Source: an uncultured Lachnospiraceae bacterium
GTDB taxonomy: Bacteria > Bacillota > Clostridia > Lachnospirales > Lachnospiraceae
Direction: 5' to 3'
Assembly: GCA_900316805.1 (NCBI GenBank)
Contig: ONEJ01000028.1
Coordinates: 1 to 33,403 of the forward strand
Length of the DNA stretch: 33,403 nucleotides
Shown here piece by piece: positions 1 to 8,292 of this stretch. Positions within the stretch are counted from its first letter, which is position 1, and each line of letters begins with the position of its first letter. Below the pieces are notes generated by a model. That model saw only the letters and a list, made by a program, of their open reading frames with translations. It ran no database searches and was not told where the DNA came from. The position numbers and the translations under genes are program-made.

Positions 1-81
1 CAGGGATGTTAGGGAAACCCGTGAAATGTCTTTCCTATCAACACCATGATTAATATATGTGACAAAACAAGGAAGTATTAT

Positions 82-1908
82 ATGATCAAAATAAACCAAA
101 TCAAACTCCCGGTGGGACATAAAGAGAAAGAATTAAAAGTACAAATATGCAAAATATTATGTCTTGCAAAGAAGGAGGAGTTTACCTACGAGATCGTGAA
201 ACGGTCTCTGGATGCCAGAAAGAAACCAAATCTTTTTTATGTATATACCGTCCATGTGAAAACGGATAAAGAAGCGCAGGTGCTTCGCAAAGTTCATAAT
301 CCTTCGGTCAGTGCAGTGAAGGAGGTTTCCTATCGTTTTCTTCCTGATGGTTCCCAGACGAATATAAAATGTCTGGAATCGGCAGATTCTGAGGGTGTTT
401 CGCACAAGATGCATTCAGCAGAAATGAAAGGGCTTTCTGCGCAGAACCTGCAGCATCGTCCCGTGATCGTAGGCGCCGGTCCCGCAGGTTTGTTTGCGGC
501 ATACCAGCTGACGGAGGCGGGATATGCCCCCACCATCCTGGAGCGTGGCCGCAAGGTGGAAGAGCGGAAAGCAGATGTGGAGAATTTCTGGGAGACGGGA
601 GTGCTGGTTCCTGATTCCAATGTGCAGTTCGGGGAGGGCGGCGCCGGTACATTTTCTGACGGAAAGTTAAATACCGGGGTGAAGGATCCCAGCGGCCGAA
701 ATCGTTTTGTGCTGGAGACATTTGTGCGGTTCGGCGCACCTGCGGAGATTTTGTACGACAATAAGCCTCATATCGGAACGGATATTCTTGCCTCTGTGAT
801 TGCTTCCATGCGAGAGTATCTGATTTCCAAGGGGGCAGAATTCCTGTTCAACTGCTGCGTCACGGATGTGGCGGTGGAGAAGGGAATCCTTCGGGGCGTA
901 TATGTGAAAGGTTTGAACCGGGAAATTCCCAAAGCGGATACCAAGCGTATGCCTGCTTTTGAATCAACTCCCGTGAAGGGAGATTTACCCCCTAGTGCAT
1001 TTCGTGATAATGATCGGATCCAACAGAAAACCGGTGACGAAAATCAGAGAGAATTACAGGGTGGATTTATAGAAGCGGATGCTGTGATTCTTGCCCTTGG
1101 CCACAGTGCCAGAGACACCTTCCGCATGCTTCAAACCCGTGGAATTCCCATGGAGTGCAAGAAATTTGCGGTAGGCTTCCGTGTGGAGCATCCGCAGGAA
1201 ATGATCGATCACGCCATGTACGGCGATTGGAAGGGGGCGCCACTTCCGGCTGCCCCCTATAAGGTAACTTCCAATTTTCCCAATGGGCGGGGGGTGTATT
1301 CTTTCTGTATGTGTCCCGGCGGCTACGTGGTGAATGCTTCTTCCATGGCAGGCGGTACCTGTGTCAATGGAATGAGTTATTCCGGACGAAATGCGGCAAA
1401 TGCCAATTCTGCCATTATCGTATCAGTTACTCCGTCAGATTTCGGAAGCGATGATGCCCTTGCGGGAATGCTTTATCAGGAAATGCTGGAGAGGAAGAAT
1501 TATGATCTGGGTAACGGACGGATTCCCCAGCAGCTTTTTGGCGACTACCGGCAGAATGTGGCAAGCACGGCTTACGGGGATTTTGTCTCCTGCACCAAAG
1601 GTCGTACTGTATTTGCCAATCTTCGGGGACTCATGTCCGAGGATATGGAACAGTGCTTTCTGCTGGGCATGGAGCATTTTTCCAGAGCTATCCCCGGTTT
1701 CGACCGGAAGGATGCGATTCTCTCCGGTATGGAAACAAGAACCTCTTCACCGGTGCGCATCATAAGAGATGAGACAGGGCAGAGCCCGGTTCGGGGAATT
1801 TTTCCCTGCGGGGAAGGCGCGGGCTACGCCGGGGGAATCATGTCGGCGGCTATGGACGGGCTGAAAAGCGCCTCGGCTTTGATGTCGTTGTTTGCGCCGG
1901 CAGAGTAA
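82..1908 (+). CDS. FAD-dependent oxidoreductase, COG2509 type
   Basis: A 608-residue flavoprotein of the NAD(P)/FAD-dependent dehydrogenase family (COG2509), probably cytosolic. The Rossmann FAD-binding motif GAGPAGLFAA lies at about residues 131-140. A short N-terminal domain precedes it, as is usual in this family. A second conserved block, LALGHSARDTF, follows, and the C-terminus has GEGAGYAGGIMSAAMDGL, the flavin-closing glycine-rich motif. The substrate of the family is not established. I start it at ATG 82 because AAGGAAG lies just upstream; an in-frame ATG at 46 adds 12 residues but has no ribosome binding site. Residues about 277-333 are a polar stretch that looks like an insertion relative to relatives. 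It is followed by a long repeat-bearing gap before mutS, so it may be transcribed separately. Family assignment is firm; function is open. Confidence 0.85.
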   Translation: MIKINQIKLPVGHKEKELKVQICKILCLAKKEEFTYEIVKRSLDARKKPNLFYVYTVHVKTDKEAQVLRKVHNPSVSAVKEVSYRFLPDGSQTNIKCLESADSEGVSHKMHSAEMKGLSAQNLQHRPVIVGAGPAGLFAAYQLTEAGYAPTILERGRKVEERKADVENFWETGVLVPDSNVQFGEGGAGTFSDGKLNTGVKDPSGRNRFVLETFVRFGAPAEILYDNKPHIGTDILASVIASMREYLISKGAEFLFNCCVTDVAVEKGILRGVYVKGLNREIPKADTKRMPAFESTPVKGDLPPSAFRDNDRIQQKTGDENQRELQGGFIEADAVILALGHSARDTFRMLQTRGIPMECKKFAVGFRVEHPQEMIDHAMYGDWKGAPLPAAPYKVTSNFPNGRGVYSFCMCPGGYVVNASSMAGGTCVNGMSYSGRNAANANSAIIVSVTPSDFGSDDALAGMLYQEMLERKNYDLGNGRIPQQLFGDYRQNVASTAYGDFVSCTKGRTVFANLRGLMSEDMEQCFLLGMEHFSRAIPGFDRKDAILSGMETRTSSPVRIIRDETGQSPVRGIFPCGEGAGYAGGIMSAAMDGLKSASALMSLFAPAE

Positions 1909-1951
1909 AGGATTCTGCCAAATATGCTTCCACTTATGCAGTTACATGGAA

Positions 1952-2270
1952 ATGGGCGTTTCAGATATATTTTTTCTATGCGCCCACGATATTCTATAAA
2001 GCATCCAGATTAATCGGAAAAATGGGCGCTGGAGGAAACTTTTTTCACTATCGCCCACGAAAATTCAGTTTCCGGACATTTTGGTGAAATTAATGGGCGC
2101 ATATGAAAAAAATAAGTCAGACCGCCCATAATTTGAAGCTTTTCATCGCTATTCTTGAAAATCATGGGCGAATACGGAAAAAGTTGCTTAAACCGCCCAT
2201 TCGATATATTTTATTGGGATGTATTGAAATGACATTGGGCGTATATGGAAAAATAATCCCCCCGGCCCGC
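1952..2270. repeat. 71-base-period array of alternating ATGGGCG / CGCCCAT motifs
   Basis: This 460-base gene-free gap holds forward motifs at 1952, 2022, 2093, 2164 and 2235 (the last TTGGGCG) and inverse motifs at 1981, 2052, 2123 and 2194, with a degenerate one at 2264-2270. Forward-to-forward steps are 70, 71, 71 and 71; inverse-to-inverse steps are 71. Within a unit the spacing is 29-30, and 41 to the next unit. Each unit can pair ATGGGCG with CGCCCAT around a loop of about 22-23 bases. Interiors are mostly diverged, but units 3-5 share an A-rich ATAYGGAAAAA-like stretch and most units have GAAA 5-9 bases before ATGGGCG. 71 is not a multiple of three, so this is not a coding repeat. It may be a tandem hairpin RNA, a protein-binding array or a decayed tandem duplication. 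The remaining bases (1909-1951 and 2271-2405) show nothing clear. Confidence 0.85.
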
Positions 2271-2405
2271 AATTATATGATAGAATAATCTCTGGGTGTC
2301 TGTACTAACCCCGGCAGTGCAAAAGAAAAAATAAGCATTCACAAAAAAGAAATAATAGCAAAATCATAAATGTTAAAAACAAAAGGAAAGAGAAGGGAAA
2401 TAACC

Positions 2406-5060
2406 GTGCAGGAAGTATCTCCAATGATGCAGCATTATCTGCAGACAAAAGAACAATACAAGGATTGTATCCTTTTTTATCGTCTCGGAGATTTCTACGA
2501 GATGTTTTTTGACGATGCAAAAACCGTATCCAGAGAGCTGGAACTGACCCTGACCGGCAAAAGCTGTGGTTTGGAGGAGCGGGCGCCCATGTGCGGCGTG
2601 CCTTTCCATGCGGCAGATTCCTATATCAACCGGCTCATTAAGAAGGGGTACAAGGTAGCCATTTGCGAGCAGATGGAGGATCCAAAGCAGGCCAAGGGCA
2701 TGGTAAAACGTGAGGTGATCCGGGTGGTTACACCGGGAACCAATCTGGATATGCAGTCTCTGGATGAGTCAAAAAACAATTATCTCATGTGCATTGTTTA
2801 TGACAGTGACCATTATGGAATTGCCATTGCGGATGCGTCTACAGGAGATTTTTTTGTGACGGAGTTGGACAGCGAGCGCAAGCTTCTGGATGAGATGAAC
2901 CGCTTTGTCCCGTCGGAGATTATCTGCAATGAGCCTTTTTACATGAGCGGTGTGGACATTGACGATATGAAGGAACGGCTGCAGATTGCGGTTTCTGCCC
3001 TGGATGCCTGGTATTTTGGGGATGAGCTGGCGAAGGAGACACTGCTTTCCCATTTTCATGTGCAGAGTCTGGCGGGGCTTGGCATTGCTGACTATGACAG
3101 CGGTGTGATTGCGGCGGGTGCATTGCTGAAGTATCTGTATGAGACCCAGAAAAATTCCCTTTCCAACATCCTGACCATCCATCCTTATTCCATTGGAAAA
3201 TACATGATCATCGACAGCTCCACCAGAAGGAATTTGGAGCTGGTGGAGACTCTGCGGGAAAAGGAGAAGCGTGGTTCGCTGCTCTGGGTGCTGGACAAGA
3301 CGAAAACGGCCATGGGCGCCCGGCTGCTTCGAAGCTATGTGGAACAGCCGCTGATTGATAAGAAGGAAATCTTAAAAAGGCAGGATCTGATTGCCAGCTT
3401 AAACCGGCAGGAGATGACCAGGGATGAGCTTCGGGAATACTTAAATCCTGTCTATGACCTGGAGCGTCTGATCACAAGGATCACATACCAGACGGCGAAT
3501 CCCAGAGATCTGATTGCTTTTCGAAATTCTCTGGAAATGCTGCCGGGGATCAAAAACCAGCTGGAGGATCTGGACGGGGATCTGGCCCGGGAAATCCGTG
3601 AAGATTTCGACTGTCTGAGAGATCTGTATGATCTGCTGACGGCTGCCATCAACGATGAACCGCCGATTTCCGTGCGGGACGGAGACATCATCAAAACCGG
3701 CTATCACGAAGAGGTGGACAAGCTTAGAAATGCTTCCACAGATGGGAAAAACTGGTTGGCGGAATTAGAGGAATCCGAGCGTGAAAAAACCGGCATCAAG
3801 AATCTTCGCATCAAATACAATAAAGTATTTGGCTATTATCTTGAAGTGACTAATTCTTTCAAGGATCAGGTGCCGGATTACTATATCAGAAAACAAACTC
3901 TGACCAATGCGGAGCGTTATATTACACCGGAGCTGAAGGAACTGGAGGATACGATCCTTGGCTCCCAGGACCGGCTGGTGGGACTGGAGTACGATCTTTT
4001 TAAAGAAATATTGAAGACGATTTCCGACAATGTGGAGCGGATCCAGCGCACCGCCAAGTCCATTGCCAAAATTGATGCCTTCGCATCCCTTGCTCTGGTG
4101 GCCAGCCGGAATAATTACTGCCGGCCCAAGATCAATGAATCCGGCATGATCGATATCAAGGGCGGCCGTCATCCGGTGGTGGAGAAAATGATCAAGAATG
4201 ATCTGTTTATCGATAATGACACCTATCTGGATAACAGCAGCAACCGGATTTCCATCATCACAGGACCAAACATGGCAGGAAAATCTACCTATATGAGGCA
4301 GACGGCGCTGATCGTTCTCATGGCACAGATCGGAAGCTTCGTACCGGCAGCCTCTGCCAACATCGGTATCGTGGACCGGATTTTTACGAGAGTAGGCGCT
4401 TCCGATGATCTGGCCAGCGGTCAGAGTACCTTTATGGTGGAAATGAACGAAGTGGCAAACATCTTGCGGAATGCCACGAATAAATCTCTTTTGATTCTGG
4501 ATGAGATTGGGCGCGGAACCAGCACCTTTGACGGCTTAAGCATCGCCTGGGCCGTGGTGGAATATATCAGCAATCCCAAGCTTCTGGGAGCAAAGACCTT
4601 ATTTGCCACCCATTACCACGAACTGACGGAGCTGGAGGGAAAGCTGGACAGTGTCAACAATTACTGCATCGCCGTGAAGGAAAAGGGAGATGATATCGTT
4701 TTCCTGCGGAAGATCGTGAAGGGCGGTGCCGACAAGAGCTATGGTATTCAGGTGGCAAAGCTGGCAGGACTGCCGGAAATGGTCATTGAGCGTGCCAAGG
4801 TCATTGTAACCCAGCTGCTGGCCAACGATATCACCGAGACTGTGAGGAGCATCTCTGTGGAAACCGCAGGCACTACCGGCAGCAGAAAGAAAAAAGAGCA
4901 TCTGGATGAGGTTGATCTTGCCCAGATGTCATTGTTTGACACCATAAAAGATGACGATATCATCAGGGAACTTCGTGAGGTTGACATCAGTCATATGACA
5001 CCTCTGGACGCCCTGAACAAACTCAACGAACTCCAAAACAAAGTAAAGAATCGGTGGTAA
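2406..5060 (+). CDS. mutS: DNA mismatch repair protein MutS
   Basis: MutS recognises base mismatches and small loops and recruits MutL. Counting from the GTG start (884 residues), the mismatch-contacting FYE motif is at 30-32 in a PMMQHYL...GDFYEMFFDDA N-terminus typical of MutS1. Connector, lever and clamp regions fill the middle. The ATPase has Walker A GPNMAGKST at about 620-628, Walker B with LLILDEIGRGTSTFDG near 699, and the ATHYHEL switch. The C-terminus keeps the helix-turn-helix and a short tail. I prefer GTG 2406, which has AAGGG eight bases upstream and matches the usual short lead-in before the SPMMQ motif. ATG 2370 in the same frame adds 12 residues but lacks a ribosome binding site. 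It lies immediately before a tandem hairpin repeat and mutL. Assignment is secure; only the start is uncertain. Confidence 0.97.
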   Translation: MQEVSPMMQHYLQTKEQYKDCILFYRLGDFYEMFFDDAKTVSRELELTLTGKSCGLEERAPMCGVPFHAADSYINRLIKKGYKVAICEQMEDPKQAKGMVKREVIRVVTPGTNLDMQSLDESKNNYLMCIVYDSDHYGIAIADASTGDFFVTELDSERKLLDEMNRFVPSEIICNEPFYMSGVDIDDMKERLQIAVSALDAWYFGDELAKETLLSHFHVQSLAGLGIADYDSGVIAAGALLKYLYETQKNSLSNILTIHPYSIGKYMIIDSSTRRNLELVETLREKEKRGSLLWVLDKTKTAMGARLLRSYVEQPLIDKKEILKRQDLIASLNRQEMTRDELREYLNPVYDLERLITRITYQTANPRDLIAFRNSLEMLPGIKNQLEDLDGDLAREIREDFDCLRDLYDLLTAAINDEPPISVRDGDIIKTGYHEEVDKLRNASTDGKNWLAELEESEREKTGIKNLRIKYNKVFGYYLEVTNSFKDQVPDYYIRKQTLTNAERYITPELKELEDTILGSQDRLVGLEYDLFKEILKTISDNVERIQRTAKSIAKIDAFASLALVASRNNYCRPKINESGMIDIKGGRHPVVEKMIKNDLFIDNDTYLDNSSNRISIITGPNMAGKSTYMRQTALIVLMAQIGSFVPAASANIGIVDRIFTRVGASDDLASGQSTFMVEMNEVANILRNATNKSLLILDEIGRGTSTFDGLSIAWAVVEYISNPKLLGAKTLFATHYHELTELEGKLDSVNNYCIAVKEKGDDIVFLRKIVKGGADKSYGIQVAKLAGLPEMVIERAKVIVTQLLANDITETVRSISVETAGTTGSRKKKEHLDEVDLAQMSLFDTIKDDDIIRELREVDISHMTPLDALNKLNELQNKVKNRW

Positions 5061-5226
5061 ATGTGGTAAGTTCTCGAAGAGAACTTATCACGTAGCGTCA
5101 GCCCATCAGCCGAAGGCTGATTTTGCATGGGCTGATGTTCCCGATGTGGTAAGTTCTCGAAGAGAACTTATCACGCAGCGTCAGCCCATCAGCCGAAGGC
5201 TGATTTTGCATGGGCTGACGTTCCCG
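5061..5226. repeat. 83-bp tandem duplication, two hairpins per unit
   Basis: Two adjacent 83-base copies (5061-5143 and 5144-5226) differ at only two bases that I can see. Each begins one base after the mutS stop or directly after the previous copy. Each copy has hairpin A (5063-5091; 5146-5174), with a 13-base stem that includes one G-T pair around a GAA loop. It also has hairpin B (5096-5137; 5179-5220), with outer stem CGTCAGCCCAT/ATGGGCTGACG enclosing an inner CAGCC-GAA-GGCTG hairpin. In copy 1 the outer stem has TG instead of CG, which would still form G-U in RNA. No T-run follows, so it is not a classical terminator. It resembles a dispersed REP-like element that has duplicated. Confidence 0.88.
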
Positions 5227-5254
5227 ATATTTTAACGCGACAAGGAGAACAGAC

Positions 5255-7348
5255 ATGGGAAAAATCGAGCTTCTCAGTCAGGATACAATTGATAAGATCG
5301 CTGCCGGCGAGGTCATCGAGCGCCCCAGCTCCGTGGTAAAGGAGCTGGTGGAAAACGCCATCGACGCCGGCGCCACAGCCATTACTGTGGAAATCAAGGA
5401 GGGCGGTACTTCCTTTATCCGCATTACCGACAACGGAAGCGGAATCGCAAAGGAGGACATTTCCCTTGCCTTTTTGCGCCATTCCACCAGCAAGATCAAA
5501 AGTGCGGAGGATCTTATGTGCGTGAATTCCCTGGGATTCCGGGGGGAGGCGCTGTCCAGTATTGCGGCGGTGGCAAGGGTGGAGCTGATTACGAAAACAA
5601 GGGAAAGTCTCACCGGAACCCGTTACCTGATTGAGGGTTCCAAGGAGATTTCCAAGGAAGAGATCGGAGCTCCGGATGGAACAACATTTCTGGTGAGAGA
5701 CCTCTTTTTCAATACTCCGGCGAGACGGAAATTTTTAAAGACCGCCCAGACGGAGGGCACCTATATCAGCGATATGCTGGAAAAACTGGCGCTGTCCCAC
5801 CCGGACATTTCTTTCCAGTACATTAACAATAACCAGACAAGGCTCCATTCTTCCGGAAACGGCAGCCGAAAGGATCTGGTCTACCACATTTACGGGCGGG
5901 ATATTACGGCGGCACTGCTGGAGATCAACTATCGGGGCACATGGTTTTCCGTTACCGGATTTCTTGGTAAACCACAGATCAACCGGGGAAACCGCAATTA
6001 TGAGAATTATTTTATCAATGGGCGGTATATTAAAAGTACATTATTGTCCAAGGCCATTGAGGAGGGGTACAAGAGCTTTCTGATGCAGCATCAGTATCCT
6101 TTTACGGTGCTATATTTCAGTTTCCCCTCGGAAACACTGGATGTCAATGTGCATCCCACTAAGATGGAACTGCGCTTCGACCACAACAAAGAGGTGTATC
6201 AGGAGCTGGTGGAGGCAGTCTACGGCGTGCTTTCCCACAGGGAACTGATCCCGGAGGTGCCCATCGACGAGAAGAAAGAGAAAAAGCTGCCGCCGGTATA
6301 CAAGGAGTCGATTCCCGAGCCCTTTGAGAAACGCAGGATTAACCAGCTGCGAAGCCTGACAAACACTGATTTCGGAAGCCGTGGCCTTGAATATAAAACA
6401 GTAAACCAACAACTATCAAAGGAAACAGGTAATCATTCGCACTGTTATACGGACACAAAAGAAGGTGAACAATATCATCCCGTAATGAATACTGCGCAGA
6501 AGGCAGCAGAATCAGTATCAGTTTATGATTCCAGACATGATTCAAGCAAGGAGACTGTTGCCGGAAAGGGGGCTCCGGAGAAAAACATTGTTCACACAAT
6601 CTCCCCACAGCCTGCCCATCATTCACGGAAAGAAGTTTCGGAAGATTCTTCTGCTGACAAGCAGGAAGGACAGTCAGCTCCTGTATCAGGGAACCCCGAC
6701 AATAACGCTGCCACAGAGCAGCTGACCCTCGCTTCCATGTCCCCGGACTTCCTGACAGAGGATGCAAGGAAAAAGCACCGGATCATCGGCCAGCTTTTTG
6801 CCACCTACTGGCTCATCGAGTACGAGGATAAGCTTTATATTATGGACCAGCACGCGGCTCATGAGAAGGTGCTTTATGAGCGGACCATGGCGAGGCTGAA
6901 GGAGAAAGAATACACCTCCCAGACCATCAGCCCCCCTATCGTGCTGAGCCTCAATGCCAAGGAGGAGCACGCGCTGCAGACCTATCTGCCGCAGATTGAG
7001 GCCCTAGGCTACGAAGTGGAAAATTTTGGCGGGAGAGAGTACATGATCTCCGCCGTGCCGGACAATCTGTTCCACATTGACATGAAGGATCTCTTTATCG
7101 AGATGCTGGATGATTTTTCCGCCATGAACGGCAGGCAGGCGCCGGAGCTGATTCTGGAAAAGGTTTCTTCCATGTCCTGCAAGGCTGCGGTCAAGGGAAA
7201 CCACGAACTGAGCCTGCCGGAGGTGGATGCACTGATTTCGGAGCTTTTGACACTGGAAAACCCCTTCAACTGTCCCCACGGCAGGCCTACGATCATTTCT
7301 ATGTCCAAGAGCGAGATAGAGAAGAAATTTAAGAGGATTGTATCATGA
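5255..7348 (+). CDS. mutL: DNA mismatch repair protein MutL, endonuclease type
   Basis: MutL couples MutS mismatch recognition to strand incision. This 697-residue protein has the GHKL ATPase at the N-terminus (ELVENAIDAGAT, DNGSGI and GFRGEALSSIA motifs, residues about 30-110). A transducer domain runs to about 330, then a low-complexity polar linker from about 345 to 500, and a C-terminal dimerisation domain. The C-terminal domain carries the metal-binding nuclease motif DQHAAHEKVLYE from residue 531 and CPHGRP at 673-678, so it should nick DNA itself, as expected in organisms without MutH. AAGGAG lies just before the ATG. Its last bases overlap the start of miaA by four (ATGA), implying translational coupling in a mutL-miaA operon. 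The linker diverges freely in this family and is not itself odd. Confidence 0.97.
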   Translation: MGKIELLSQDTIDKIAAGEVIERPSSVVKELVENAIDAGATAITVEIKEGGTSFIRITDNGSGIAKEDISLAFLRHSTSKIKSAEDLMCVNSLGFRGEALSSIAAVARVELITKTRESLTGTRYLIEGSKEISKEEIGAPDGTTFLVRDLFFNTPARRKFLKTAQTEGTYISDMLEKLALSHPDISFQYINNNQTRLHSSGNGSRKDLVYHIYGRDITAALLEINYRGTWFSVTGFLGKPQINRGNRNYENYFINGRYIKSTLLSKAIEEGYKSFLMQHQYPFTVLYFSFPSETLDVNVHPTKMELRFDHNKEVYQELVEAVYGVLSHRELIPEVPIDEKKEKKLPPVYKESIPEPFEKRRINQLRSLTNTDFGSRGLEYKTVNQQLSKETGNHSHCYTDTKEGEQYHPVMNTAQKAAESVSVYDSRHDSSKETVAGKGAPEKNIVHTISPQPAHHSRKEVSEDSSADKQEGQSAPVSGNPDNNAATEQLTLASMSPDFLTEDARKKHRIIGQLFATYWLIEYEDKLYIMDQHAAHEKVLYERTMARLKEKEYTSQTISPPIVLSLNAKEEHALQTYLPQIEALGYEVENFGGREYMISAVPDNLFHIDMKDLFIEMLDDFSAMNGRQAPELILEKVSSMSCKAAVKGNHELSLPEVDALISELLTLENPFNCPHGRPTIISMSKSEIEKKFKRIVS

Positions 7349-8292
7349 AACCACTGGTGATTCTGGCGGGTCCCACCGCCGTTGGAAAAACAGACCTGTC
7401 CATCCGCCTGGCAAAACAGATCAACGGAGCCATTATTTCTGCGGATTCTATGCAGGTTTACAAGGATATGGACATTGGCTCAGCCAAGGTGGTGCCTGAA
7501 GAGATGCAGGGGGTTCCCCATTATCTCATCGACTGCCTGGAGCCCTCGGAGCCCTTTCATATTGTGCGTTTTCAGCAGATGGCAAAAGAAGCCCTTGCGG
7601 AAATTTATGCCAAAGGGCAGATTCCCATTGTGGCGGGAGGCACCGGCTTTTACATCCAGGCTCTTTTGTACGACATTGATTTTTCAAATCAGGACTGCGA
7701 CGAAGCCTACCGGCAGGAGCTTTCCAAGTTCGCCAAAGAGCATGGAAACGAGGCATTGCACGAGAAGCTGAAGGATATTGATCCCGTTTCCTATGAGACA
7801 ATCCATGCCAACAACAGCAAGCGGGTGATCCGGGCGCTGGAGTTTTACCATATTACGGGAAAGCCCATTTCTGCCCACAATGAGGAGGAACACCAGAAGT
7901 CATCCCCCTACAATTTTGCCTATTTTGTGCTGACGGATGACCGGAAAACCCTCTATGACCGGATCGACCGGCGGGTGGATTTGATGATGGAAAAGGGACT
8001 TGTGGAAGAAGTTAGGGCGTTGTATGATAAAGGATACCGGCGGAACATGGTGTCCATGCAGGGCCTTGGCTACAAGGAAATTCTGGATTATTTGGAAGGA
8101 AAATGCACTCTGGAGGAGGCAGTCTACGTGATCAAGCGGGAGACCAGGCATTTTGCCAAACGGCAGCTGACCTGGTTTCGCAGGGAGCGGGACGTCATCT
8201 GGCTGAACCGGCCGGATTTTGCCGGAGGGGATCCGGCCATTTTAGAGAAAATGCTTACGGTGTTAAAAGAGAAAGGGATTATTCATGAGTAA
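7345..8292 (+). CDS. miaA: tRNA dimethylallyltransferase MiaA
   Basis: MiaA transfers a dimethylallyl group to N6 of A37 in tRNAs that read codons starting with U, the first step toward ms2i6A. The 315-residue length is usual. Visible motifs are the P-loop GPTAVGKTDLS near the N-terminus, SADSMQVYKDMDIGSAK containing the catalytic Asp region, the VAGGTGFYIQALL block, and the C-terminal KRETRHFAKRQLTWFR tRNA-binding segment. It starts inside the mutL stop (ATGA overlap), and its own end overlaps the next gene by eight bases, so the three genes are probably one transcript. Nothing unusual was seen. Confidence 0.97.
   Translation: MKPLVILAGPTAVGKTDLSIRLAKQINGAIISADSMQVYKDMDIGSAKVVPEEMQGVPHYLIDCLEPSEPFHIVRFQQMAKEALAEIYAKGQIPIVAGGTGFYIQALLYDIDFSNQDCDEAYRQELSKFAKEHGNEALHEKLKDIDPVSYETIHANNSKRVIRALEFYHITGKPISAHNEEEHQKSSPYNFAYFVLTDDRKTLYDRIDRRVDLMMEKGLVEEVRALYDKGYRRNMVSMQGLGYKEILDYLEGKCTLEEAVYVIKRETRHFAKRQLTWFRRERDVIWLNRPDFAGGDPAILEKMLTVLKEKGIIHE

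Noticed and set aside
2..49. C-terminal end of an upstream gene at the left edge
   Set aside because: One frame is open to a TGA at 47-49, but 15 residues are too few to recognise and other frames are also partly open.
1952..2270. CRISPR array
   Set aside because: The period is similar in size, but the conserved part is only about seven bases per half-site and interiors vary; there are no identical repeats and no cas genes.
2103..2288. 61-codon plus-strand reading frame within the gap before mutS
   Set aside because: It runs through the 71-base array, has no ribosome binding site, and its frame changes from unit to unit, so it is best explained as a chance opening.
5061..5226. Transcription terminator after mutS
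   Set aside because: The hairpins are strong, but neither copy is followed by a T-run on either strand.
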